Shown here: piece by piece, positions 1 through 11,800 of the stretch
Position numbering within the stretch: the stretch's first letter is position 1
Layout of the letters: every line of letters begins with the position of its first letter
Assembly (NCBI RefSeq): GCF_963676685.1
Contig: NC_092345.1
Location: forward strand, 45,963,838-46,027,837
DNA length: 64,000 bases
Source: Mytilus edulis
Taxonomy: Eukaryota; Mollusca; Bivalvia; Mytilida; Mytilidae
Reading direction: 5' to 3'
The notes under the pieces: generated by a model
The model's database searches: none
The model's input: the letters and a program-made list of their open reading frames with translations, nothing else
Told to the model about the DNA's origin: nothing
Translations under genes and position numbers: made by a program

Positions 1-214
1 CGTCCCGTCAAATGTGCTGCCACCTGAATATTGGTCCCAGTTAGATCTATTACTACTTATACAGTCGTAGACTAATGCCATATTCTTAGCTATGTTTGTT
101 ATTGAGTTTGCCTTTCCATGACACATATATGACTTCCAAATATACCTCGACAGTTCTTCAGTTTTACTGTAATTGTCATGTTGATCGGCAGCCATGTCCA
201 TGCAGATGCACAAC
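1..214 (-). CDS. Partial coding exon of an unidentified gene, cut by the window edge
   Basis: On the minus strand an acceptor-like tttctag lies at 215-221. It is followed by a frame open for 71 codons up to the window edge, while the other two minus frames contain stops. The translation includes MDMAADQHDNYSKTEELSRY and later SNRSNWDQYSGGSTFDGT, which is richer in charged and polar residues than the AT-driven noise around it. The exon would enter at phase 1. I do not recognise the family. The gene would continue to the left of the window. It could also be a decayed exon, since only the open frame and the splice acceptor support it. Confidence 0.45.
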
Positions 215-1035
215 CTAGAAAATGAAAATTGTAGAGTCCTCTAGGCATTTTATAGATTACTTTACGGTTTATGGTTTGTATAAGGACCTATAGTTTTGAA
301 CTTGTACGTCATTTAGATTATTGTGTAGAGTTGTCTCATAGGTAATCATACCACAACTATTGCCTTATATTACCATTCTTATGTAAAGCGCAGTAAAACC
401 CGTATCAATATCCATGACATTTAACATTATCTTTAGTAATAGGAAATTATTTCTAATAGTACTTCCTGGTCTTTGAATTTGGTCCACTTGCGTGTTAGCA
501 TTGTGGTCAAGACGTGATATCATTAAATGGAAAATAGAAACAGAATTCTACAAAAATATAATGAAAGTTACCTTTTTTAACAATTATAACATGTATAAAA
601 TGTGTCTTAAATCCGAAGTACACAAATTTATGCTTGAAAGAATTCCGTAAGGCCACACCTCTCAAAGGGAGAGAATTCCATATACATATATACATTAATA
701 TATATAAACTATCTGTTTGCATATAAGGCAAACTTAAAAGCTAAATTTCGTATTTTTTATAAACTGCAGCATGAAATACACTTATGACAATATATAATCA
801 AGTACAGACTCACGTCGAACATTAATTTAAATAAGGGGAAACCTAGGAATTTAATCTGCAAAAGGGGAGGGTACAGTCTAATCTTCATGGTACTACGTGA
901 TTTTAAACATTTGTCAGAAGAAGGACTTCCGGTAACTTGGCCACAACCAATGCGGTACCTTTAATTCAACGAATGTATATTATTTGAAAGATTAACAAGC
1001 GAATTGAGCAATGCATGCTAATATTTATCAAAGGT
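215..1035. other. Intron or intergenic DNA, nothing recognised
   Basis: AT-rich sequence with stops in all frames. I see no exon, repeat or signal that I can support. It may be an intron of the gene whose exon lies at 1-214. Confidence 0.5.
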
Positions 1036-1150
1036 ACTAGGCTGATAATTTGATACGTAGCGACGCGTGTTTCGTCTACATAAGACTCATCAGTGACGAT
1101 CAGGTCAAAATAGTTAAACAGTAATAAAGTTAAAGATCATTCAGGACCCA
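1036..1150 (+). repeat. Dispersed repeat, family B (mussel-type, core GACGCGCGTTTCGTCTAC)
   Basis: It contains gacgcgtgtttcgtctacat followed by aagactcatcagtgacgat and an aggacccaaaa segment. The same core recurs in this window near 30005 (reverse), 36800, 45240, 47455, 48930 (reverse), 54510 and 60880, so it is a dispersed family. From memory, such a repeat is common in mussel DNA. It has no coding capacity. Confidence 0.7.
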
Positions 1151-1194
1151 AAATTCCGAAAAGTAACAATATTGTCTGGAGTACATGACACCTG

Positions 1195-1640
1195 GTCATT
1201 TCTACAATATTAATGATGTTCTTTCTATTTACTTAAAATTTTCTGAGTGGGTTGCATAAATATATCATCCAGAACTAGAAATTAAAGAAACAACAGAGAC
1301 GGCTTCCTCCGCCTCACCTTTAGACTTATATCTTGAATGTGTGACAAAAGAGACGATTCAAATTTTAAAATCATTATTTCCCCCAACTTAGTAGCAATAC
1401 ACCAACTTCACTTGCATATGGGGAATACATTTCTCAACTCATTCGGTAATCAATAGCTTGCAGTTGCTACTAAGACTTTATAAAACGTCACCAGTGTCTG
1501 AGCAGAAATTTGATAAACCTGGTTTATGTCAAAAAACGTCATCCTATTTCTACAAAAAAATCTTTGGAAGATACCAAGACCTTTATGATAAATGTTTTGA
1601 ATCAACTTCACAACTATTACATAATGGTCTAGAAGTATAG
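1195..1640 (+). pseudogene. Decayed Penelope-type reverse transcriptase fragment
   Basis: Conceptual translation over several frames shows NDVLSIYLKFSEW, then PELEIKETTETASSASPLDLYLE, then AYGEYISQL-like and KIFGRYQDLYDKCFE pieces. These appear in the same order as in the better-preserved RT at 32350-33060 (YIDDVLSLNN, IELEIKDTTDT, SASYLDLHLEID). The catalytic YIDD reads N-I-N-D here, and several frameshifts and stops separate the pieces, so it is dead. It holds the C-terminal FYGRY..DLV-type segment that the 32-kb copy lacks. Confidence 0.6.
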
Positions 1641-4600
1641 TTCAAGGTACTGACGTCGTTTATCATCTTAATAACGTGTTATAGTGTTCTTTTTCTTGTT
1701 TGTAAATTTTTACCTTTACTGTTAAGTCCTTGTTTGGTAAAATCTCTTTGGTGTGGCTCGGTACTTATACATCAGGTCATAGTGTTAGTGAGCTATATCT
1801 GTAAAATTTAAACGATAAACAGAGTTTCTTTGTTATTGGATCCGAAAAAGTGACGCGTTTCTCACTAGATACTTCTAATGTTTCGAGTATAATCAACACT
1901 TAATTTTTCGATATTTCAAATTAAAGTACGCAAAAAGTTTTGATGGAATGCAATGTGTCATATGTGTATACTGTATTATACACAGAAGAAACGTTTTCAT
2001 AAATGCACGTTTTTGCAGATAAACCTATATATAATAAGTTATGATAAGCTGTTTAGCTGATGAAACTTTGTAAATACATGCGTATCGAAATGATAAAAGG
2101 ATAATATTTAGATATACTGTTTAAAGTAAACTATCATTATATATTCTGTTTTAAATACAGTTTCAAAATTGAGTTTAAAAACTCAATATCTAAATTTAAA
2201 AAAAAAACTATATTGACGTCATTTGACCAATGAAGAATGAACAGCTGAATCATTGTATGACGTAGTATCAATATTTTTAGATTATAGGAAAATAGTCTTG
2301 TATTCAGCGATATACCAAATTCAGATCGATAATTAAATCCAATAGAACGTGTAGCTATTTATATAACAGGCGATGTGAAGAAGAAGAACGAAAGTTAGAT
2401 ATAGCACAGCAGGGGTCTACTTAACTACCTTGTCAGAATTCTTCATTTTCTGTGATCGTCCTGAGTATGCATGAAATATTTGCCACTGGACGTTAATCAA
2501 CCCAACAATCAATCAATCAATGTGTGTCTCATATGTCTGTCTGGTATATATCATTGGACTTAAAAAAACAATTTTATAATTTTGAAAGCTTTATATTTCA
2601 GAGGGTAGCAAAAAATACAACAAATAAAGTACATTCATCGACAATGAAACACATATTTTGTTTTTATTTAATATTTAAAAACTGATATGTTATACAAAAA
2701 ATAAAATATTCCAAAGTGCAACTCGTTAACATACTTTATTTATGAAAACCAACCCTTCTCATTTACGCATTATGTGTTCTACGCGCTATTATATATATGA
2801 GGAATCAATACACAATTTATTTGGAGGCGTAACTGTGTTTAATCATCATGCTTATACTTACATTTCGCTCGTACTTTTTTGTTTTAAAGAAGGCAAACAA
2901 ATAAATAAATGAAGAGTTAACAGGAATCGTGTAAAACTGATTGAGAATATGCGAATTACAGGGATATAAGCAGTATACATCAATAAGACGAAATTCCTAA
3001 CACCCGAATAACCAAATGACATATCTAAAGCATTAGTCTACAGTCTTCAGGTAACCTAATTCCATTTATGTCAAACTGAGAATTAAGACAACAGAGGAGA
3101 AAGAGATGTACCCGACCATTTATGTGTTCTAGTTGAACCAGCTATTACACTTCACTTTTTTCAAAATTCCATTTGTGTAGAAATTGACGACCAGAAAAAA
3201 ACGAATAAAATACCATATATTGTTCTTTTTTAAGGAATTCTAGATGGTATTAATTTGCAAGTATTAGAGGTATCTGAAGACAGATTGACAAACAAGTTTA
3301 CTCCAAGACTTCCGGTGTCCATCTCAATCTGGAGTATTTATATTGAAGAACAAATTGAGGAACATGAGTTTCAAACTCGTAATTTTTCATTTAAAGAGAA
3401 ATCCAAGGGTACCTATTGTATAGAAATTTGCAGAATATAAACAGTTTGTGAAAGTATGGTAATAGACACCTCTCTCTTTCATAGTGTTGCGGGAGAGGGA
3501 GTCTGTAATATGTGAGGGATGTATGAATACACAGTCACGTCCAATCAGACTTTGGATATCAAATGCAAGATAACTCAAAGCATTGTCATTGTTTTTAAAG
3601 AAACATAGCAACATCAAAATGAGAGGACGTCCTTTGATGATTTGTTCCAAGACAAAAACATCTGCATTACGTACAGACCCTTTCTTTTCAATTGCAGTTT
3701 TTTCAATCCTTACATTTAGGTTGACTGACTTTGGAGACATAAGAAATCTCATTGATCAATTTGCAGAACGGATATATTTGTCGACATTTTGTCCCTTGTG
3801 GATAATTGCTGATAGTTGTATTATTGGCAATAATATCCCATGTTCTTAGTATTAAATAATGGATGTCATTATTGAAGTTGTTCTCATCTTAGATATAACA
3901 GCAACATTTGCTGATGTACCTTAAGGATACCAATGGTATAGAAATTTGAAAAAAAATCAATTTAATGGAAATATGTTAACAGGGACCTCTCCCCATCAAG
4001 CGTTAGACTCATGTTGTGGAGGGAGAGAGAGGAGTCTGTTTTAAGTGTTGGATGTATACATACACATCCACGTCCGTCAGAACGAACACATAACATTATT
4101 TAATGTAATACAATACACATTGACATACATTCCAATTTATAGATCTATTTCTGCTTTAAAAGTTCAGTATATAGTAAATCGGTAAATGTATTGTACACTC
4201 TAATTTTAAATTGCCCTATCTACATGCATACATAGAATATATCCTCTGTATTATGAATTATAATACGACCCAAATAATAGAAGTTGAGAAACAGTAACGG
4301 ATTTAATCAATGGAACAGAAGAATTGTTTACATTGCGTCTTTATTTTACAAATAATTGCTTTCTATATCAAGGTTAAATTGAAAACATGCAAAACCAGAA
4401 TGTCATGCTTCTGTTCTCTGTCTGGTGCCAATTCGAGGAACAATCTTAGTCAGAGTAGTGCATAGGAAATATGTTGTAATGTCCACTGCTGATTCAAGAA
4501 CATTTTGTAAGTAGATGTGACACATCATAACATTGATATCTGGACTTTGACTTTGGCCTGCTCTGCTGAATAAATTAGTATGCGAGCAAATTCAGTCTGA

Positions 4601-5786
4601 TTAGGAACGTTTAGTTCGAGGCATGCGTGTACATATAAACCGAAGTACATGCATGTGCTTCCATATATCGTTACAAACACGACGAACGTCTCTTTAGAAG
4701 ATTTCGAAGGCGATCTGCTACATCGATAGACATCTTTATTCGCAAAAAAAACAACAAATTTGAACTTCAATCTTTAATCGGCGAATGCACTACCATTTTG
4801 GAAGATGCAAAACCGTGTAGTACATATTTTCTCTACTGTTCTATGTGAATATCAATTTGAGTACTCTAGTTCTTCTGAACACCAGACTTATCCAAAATGC
4901 ATGAACAATGGGCAGCAAACGACCGTTGTGGTATTGAAGAGTTGCAACTTTTGCAGTCCATTTTATCTGCAGATAAAATAGTCCCATATCTATAATACTA
5001 AAATTACGAGGTCCAATTTGTCAGCCGTCATCACGTAAAAACGATGAATCAAAGAATTCAACTTTATATATAACTGATATAGTACAATGGTGTTGATTAA
5101 AAATTACACCACTCTAGGCCCATTTGTTTTCCACGTAATTAATATTGCCAATAATTATGAAGTTCTGGATCGAGTCCGACACCGATACCAATAGTATATT
5201 CACCTGTTACCTATTACCTTATCTGTACGTTCCGCATCAGACAGGCGCACCACCTAACAGTGTATTTAGAATTTTGCTGTATACTGTTATTACCAATAAT
5301 TGATAGGTTCCAGGTCGACGGGTTCAAACAGAAAGATTTTGAAAGCAGAGAAAACTGTGCACCTTATACATGTTATAATCGGCATGACTTTATCAGATGA
5401 CAATACCAATACTAAAATAAGGCATACGCATAGTTATATATCAGTCACGGACCAGCGATATCACGGGTGTGTTCTAGTATTGAATTAAAATTTGGAGCTC
5501 ACTTTTTTTTAGTATTTTCTTGTTGCTTTTAGATTGAAAGCCAGCATTTGTTTTCATACTGGTTTTTACTTATTTTTCTTTTTACTTTTTAAGGAGCATT
5601 TGGTATTCCTTTTAAGGGTTTTTACCTGTTGCACGTAATTTTCAGACAACAGTTGTTGTTCCGTCTTGACCATTTTTATGGTAGGCTTAAATTATTGCTG
5701 TATTTTAATTTCAGTATTTGCATCTGATATATTTGTATATTGTATATTTTGTGTTTTTTTTATTTGATGTGTTTTATTTCTCATGC
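1641..5786. other. Gene-free region with old repeat debris
   Basis: No exon is supported. A CAAT-rich stretch ending in (caat)n lies near 2430-2520 and looks like the end of a dispersed repeat. Two related segments (about 3460-3545 and 3985-4075) share ccacgtcc and a long-range gggagaggga/tctgt pattern, so they probably come from one duplicated repeat. Open frames here, such as those at 3387-3849, have no recognisable domain and overlap on both strands. Confidence 0.45.
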
Positions 5787-6288
5787 TGTAATTGCCAAGC
5801 GCCTTATATATATAATTCTTAAAATTCAAGAGTCTATCTCAAAATGAGGGTGCTTTTTATATGGCCTTCCAAATACCGTTTCGATCCCTAACATCACTGA
5901 AGAGACATTTATTGTCGAAATCCGGATCTGGCGTACTAAAAAAAATATTGACACCGTATGTTTGTGGCATAACATCGTGGCCACAAGTTAATTTTTTTCT
6001 GTTTAGTATTAAATTTATATTAAGATCCATTTTGTTATTTCTTGTGATCAATTTTATTTGGCAATCGCCAATGCAGTCAACAGGGTTAAAGAACTTCAGT
6101 TGTTCGACCTGTTAGTCAAATGCATTTTGTTTAAATATACTTTTCACTTTTTTGGTCTTTTGGAAAATGTTGTTTGTGCTGTTTTTAGACCCTTCTACAA
6201 CGAAATTTGTTTTACATGCACACGTATAAAAATTCCGGTTTTTATCCAACGCAATCATAGGTTTGAATGTAGTTTTCAATTTAGACTC

Positions 6289-6340
<52 letters not shown>

Positions 6341-6364
6341 CGCTATATAAATTTTCAGAATTAT
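5787..6364. repeat. Repeat unit with inverted ends and a (TA)n microsatellite
   Basis: The left end reads gccaagcgccttatatatat. The right end carries the inverse aaggcgctatataaattttc. Between them, 5860-6050 resembles family B on the minus strand (a frame reading VRQIRISTINVSS from a diverged cgccagacgcgcgtttcgtc core). A perfect (TA)n run of about 24 dinucleotides lies at 6290-6337. The open frame that reads YIYIYI through it is an artefact. Confidence 0.5.
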
Positions 6365-6379
6365 AATTATTAAGAGAAA

Positions 6380-8870
6380 ACAGTAAACCCGACTATATAT
6401 ATTGCATGCTTTGATAAAAATTCAAATTTTCCAATATTTGGTCTGTGTAGATAGTTATACTGCCCAATATTGCCTGTTATCACTTTTTATGTTTTATTTC
6501 CCCAATACCTTTTACAGTAGTTCTACTTATAAATCGGTAAATTCCAGATGTAGTTCAATATTTATTTTTAAATGACCTTGTAGTCCTACATAAATAAAGA
6601 TGATCATCCGCATTAAAAATAAATACAATAAGTTTGTGAATTCGACCTAAATATAACGAGTTGAAAAACAGGAACGGTTTTTAAACAATTGAAATCAACA
6701 ATCGTTTCAATTTTGCAAACCAGGTATGATGTCAATGTCGCCTTGAAAACGTGTGTTGCCAGAATACTACGGTACAATTCTTTAACCACGCGAGGGTTCT
6801 CTCTTCAGAGCGGTGTGTTCCATATGTGAACTGTTGTAATGGCCAAACTGATGATTCAGAAAGTAGAAGTGAAAAAGACACATATCAGTGGCAGATCCAG
6901 CCATTTTACAAAGTATAACATGATTTAATAGAGTAGTGATTGACATCTAATATAAAATTAATGAAATAAGTGATTTATAACAATGTAACTTAAGTTATTG
7001 TCACTCTGGACCCGTTTAATACTGGACATCACATCGCCATCATATATGTATACAGGGATTCGTAGCTGACCTTTTTTTAATTTGACTTTTCTTGTGATAG
7101 ACGATTGTTGCAATACCGTGCATCGATCTCTATATCAATTTGCAAACACACTTCAGTTATGCTTATTACTACTAATGCTAAGATGCAAATTTCCCGAGCG
7201 GATCTAGGGGAGAAATCCTCTAGTGTATTCATATATATTTGTTACTTCATAAGCATGTAGTAAAGAAAGGATGGTATTGCAAGTTTATGAAGCATCTTTT
7301 CCGTGTTACGCAGAACAAATTCCCTTTTTATAAGAGAGTTAAAATAAAGGACCACCCCAATATCAAATTCTTGACACTGTTCCTTTTACCATTGATGATC
7401 CGTCCTCCAACTTGTCTGTCCTGGTTAATTGCAGCCTCAAATTGCAGCTTGTATTTAAACATGACTGAATGGCATGATTTTATATAATTACATGTATGCA
7501 GACATCGCATGGGGAATATTAGAATACAAGAGTTCATAAACTGTATATGAAATCTGAAACGCACTTTAAATTCGACCTATCTTCTGACCGTCTTTTTCTT
7601 CTCATTTAAATTTCTTCAACACTTGTTTCTAATGTATTATAAGTCATACCTGACTACTTCGACTTGCATAAGAAGTAGCATTATCCGGTTTACTAGTTAC
7701 ACATACATCACATTTACATGTATAAATACACACATATATAGGCAGTATAACTGTATTTATAAAGATCGGCGTAGAGTTAGATGGAATTTAGAGTTCAAAA
7801 TACAAGGCCTGAAAATTAAAGTTGTATCGAGTTGAAAATATGAGATTGTGTATTGATTTATGCGTCCAGCGATTTATGTGATTATTAAGTATTGCGTGTA
7901 ATATCATTTGATTTATTTTCATGTGAGAGTGTAAGTTGTTCATTCATGTTTTTACTGCATATATTTTATATATTTTGTGTTGACATTTATTTTATTGTGT
8001 ATGTAAAGTTAACTGATGTTTAATGTTATCAGAATATTATCCATATGGAAAAGCTATCAAGAATTAAGGCAGTGCAATATTATATAATATTTTATCGTAG
8101 TTTTCTAATCAGTCATATTCCTTCTATATGCCTGTTTGCGTATATCCAACACTAGTACACTTAAACTTTCTCTATCTTATACGATTATAGCTCTACAAAC
8201 TGAAATTAATGATTTTTGTGCATATTTTTCCACCTGATAAACAAAGCCATTAATATATGTAACTGTAGATGTAAATGTATACAACAGACTGTAACACTGT
8301 ATATATATATGAGGATTGATTCAAATATATATTTGATTAACATTTAGAAATGTTAAAGTCGACTGTGACCAGGTTTACCATCTTGAAAATTATTATGTTT
8401 AAGTATTTTGAAATCCCATATATCTGGTAAAATTAATGCAGAAGATTACGAAATAGGATGGAGTTGCTGCAATATTTTTCAAACGCTTGATCGGAAAAGC
8501 ACGATATATGATCTGAGTATATGATTTTAACTTTAATTTTTCACAAATGAATTAATTTGATTTGTTTCTAATAGTATAATTAAGGCTTGTATGCAGTATG
8601 CAGCCTGCTGTCGAACTGAATATATGTATATTAAATAGACGTTTTAATTTACCTGTTACAAAAATATGTTTTATGTAATTTAACAAAACGTTTACTCGTG
8701 ACTTTATCCAAACGATTTTTTTATTATTCGGAAATCTAATTGAAAAGTTGATATCGGTAAAATTTGGAAACAAATAGCCAAAGTGGTATTATTTTGAACT
8801 GTTTATTTTGATAGGCCTGTTGATGACTAATCTTTAAGGAATTATGCAGGCAGTGACAATAAGGTAGATA
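6380..8870. other. Upstream flank of the transporter gene, nothing recognised
   Basis: AT-rich, no supported exon. Any 5' untranslated exon and promoter of the transporter gene should lie here, but I see no core promoter motif that stands out from the AT background. Confidence 0.4.
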
Positions 8871-11800
8871 ATGTCAACTGCAGACGTTAGTTTGCACGAG
8901 AAGATAAGTCTTGTTGAAAAGGTTACCGAAGAAAGCAGTGAGGACGTCAGGTTGCACGAAGAAAGAAGTCTTCTGGATTTAGCAGCAACTAAAGACAAGA
9001 AAAAAGATGAGGCAAATTTATACGATGACATAAACATGATAAAGATTGATGACGAAAATAAAATTTCCACGCCTGACATAAGTAGTAGCCTTGATGACGA
9101 TGATGAAGACAGTGTGAAACAACGACATGAAAATCATGGAAAACGGAAATGGTTCTGTGTCATCGGTTGTGCAATTGCACATTTCGTCTTGGGTATGAAC
9201 TCTAAATTTTTTTTTTAATTAACATATTAACATCACGGACTCTATGTGCTTTTCGTCCGAACTGACGAAAAGCATTGCACAGGACATAGCAATACCGGGA
9301 GTCCGTTCGTCCGTGTGTCCTTCCGATCAATCTTGTTTGCGCTCTCACATGTACAATTTGTAATAGATTAAAACAATATTTTTTTTCATATATTTATAAC
9401 AGCAATGTCTTGGACGAGTATTTTTTAAAATAGTTCTGCCCCTTGGAAACATTATTTACATGAAAAATTGCATCGTTTGCGCTGTCATATGTACAAACAT
9501 TGCCAAATTTCTATGAAACTACAGCTAACTGAAGGTTTATATCAGCAATGTCTAGGCAATAAGCCACAAATCAGAATCCAAAAGAATGCATGCAGAAAGA
9601 ATATCCCCGATAAGTTGCATTCCTAAAAAACACACGAAACAAGAGATTTGGTCCGTTTTCATTTTAATTTTTTAATTACATCATAGTTTTCAAATCTTTG
9701 TTAACTTTCCCTCATACAGTAATCATGTTTTACGTCTTTTTTGGAATCTATAAAGAAAATAAAGGGATAATCTTTTAACGATGTAGTAATACTGATATAT
9801 ACATTGTCTATATTCCTAATGTACATTTTATTTGACCGTGTAAGAAACGTATCGCGAAATGGGACACACAATATATTGTTCTTTCTTTAACCAAAAATAC
9901 TCCCAAAACATAAAAAAAAAACAACACACACACAAAAAAAAAAATCAACCAGAAAAAACCCCTCACTTTGCAATTGACTATTTCAGGAGGATTTGAAAGA
10001 TCGAACGGAGTGCTTTATATACACATTCAAAATAAGTTTGGAAATGGTGCAAGTGATATTGCCTGGGTTTTATCTCTTAGTGTTACCCTGAAGCTGTTAT
10101 TTGGTATGTATTAAATGATTAGAACAAACGAAGATTTTTGTATAGTAACGTTAAATTTCCTGAAGTAAACAGCTGAAATTTAGAAAGTAGTCCCGGGTAT
10201 TTCACTTGTACAAATCATAATGAGACTGCAACATATGCTATTCTTGTTAAGACGGTTTTTATTTTTACACAAAAAACAAACCAGAGGCTTTTTCCCTCCC
10301 TCCAAAAAAAAAAAAAGAGAGATAGTTGATTTGTAGCAGTATTGTGCAATTTAATATTCTACTCGATCGGAGCAAATACCAATATGAATGCAATAATCCT
10401 AGAAAATACCTACTGTTAACTGTTTAATATTCGGTCTGACTGCAATCTGATGAAAAAAAAACCAGATATAAATTATACATGTAACTCGCGTGCTCATCCA
10501 TTATACATATAAGGATATACTTCAGGACATATGCCATGTATGATGATAATGAATTCGGAGATTTATATTTTAATTTAGATTTTTATGACTGTATTCAAAA
10601 GTGTGGTTATTGACAATATTTTTTCAGTTTTATGGATTTGATTTACCAATCTAATTAAAATATAGATCTCGGATTTCATCATACTACATATGAGCTTTCG
10701 GATTTCATTTCCTGTTGTTGATTGAGGCAGTTGCAAATAATGCAGCTAAATTCAGAACGACATCGTTCCGGTAAAAGAAATTTAATATGCATAATGAATT
10801 ATTCATTGGTTTATGACCTTTTCTTCGAAATACGGTGCATTGTGTCGTTTAGACACTACTTTTGATTTTTTTTACATACCAAACATACAAAATGTGAGGC
10901 TTTCAGGTCGAGTCCTTATCAAAGATAGGACAAATCATAAAATATCTTTTAAGTCAAACATACCAAAATCTAGCCTTAGATGCTTGATTTTTTATTAGTT
11001 GTTAGTTGCTTTGAACTAACTGTCAGTAACTGCGAGTACTTTCAGATTTTTACTTAGTGTCTGTTTGTTGTTGGGATATACAAGTACCCGGCCACGTCCA
11101 CTCTTTGTTGTTTTTGTATATTTGTATCCATCTAATGAGTTAAGCCTTTTTTCAACTGATTTTTATAGTTCGTTCTTATGTTGTACTGTGAAAGCACCAC
11201 CGTCCTAGGTAAGGGAAGTGTTTGGGATCCCGCTAACATGTTTAACCCTGCTACATTCTGTATGTATTTGATGTCCAAAGTCAAGAGCCTGTAATTCAGT
11301 GGTGGTCGTTTGTTGTTGTGTCCTATATTTGTTTTTCGTTCATTTTGTTGTTGTTTACAGTTTACTTGGAAATGGATAGGATATTTAAAATGCTGTGCAA
11401 TACGCTTTTGTTTTTTAATGCTCTCAGTTATTTTATGTTTTTGTTTTCCAAAGATTTTGTTTCTAGTCTGTTGACATTAAGGTTTAACAGGTTTTATTGA
11501 CTTTCCACTTTATTAATTTACGAGTTCGGTTTTTTATTAACTTTAAACTTTATTGAAAAAGCACTTTACGCCCATATGGGCCAATGGCTTAAAACATGAT
11601 ACATAATATACAGTTTACACGTTTAAATATTTCTGGAGACATTCTTCAGAGAAATATGTGTTTCGAAATCAGTGTTTTGTTTTTATTCAATTGAAAAATA
11701 TAAATTTTGTTTAGGGGACAACCAATTATTTACTATGAAGGGTAAGGATTTCTTTGCAGATTGAATACTATTTACATTTATCATCATAAGTTGTTATACA

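Noticed and set aside
3387..3849. Overlapping 121- and 88-codon frames on opposite strands
   Set aside because: No recognisable domain on either strand and no splice support; part of an old repeat region.
6058..6366. 102-codon frame ending in a YIYI run
   Set aside because: The frame reads through a (TA)n microsatellite and a repeat; no coding support.
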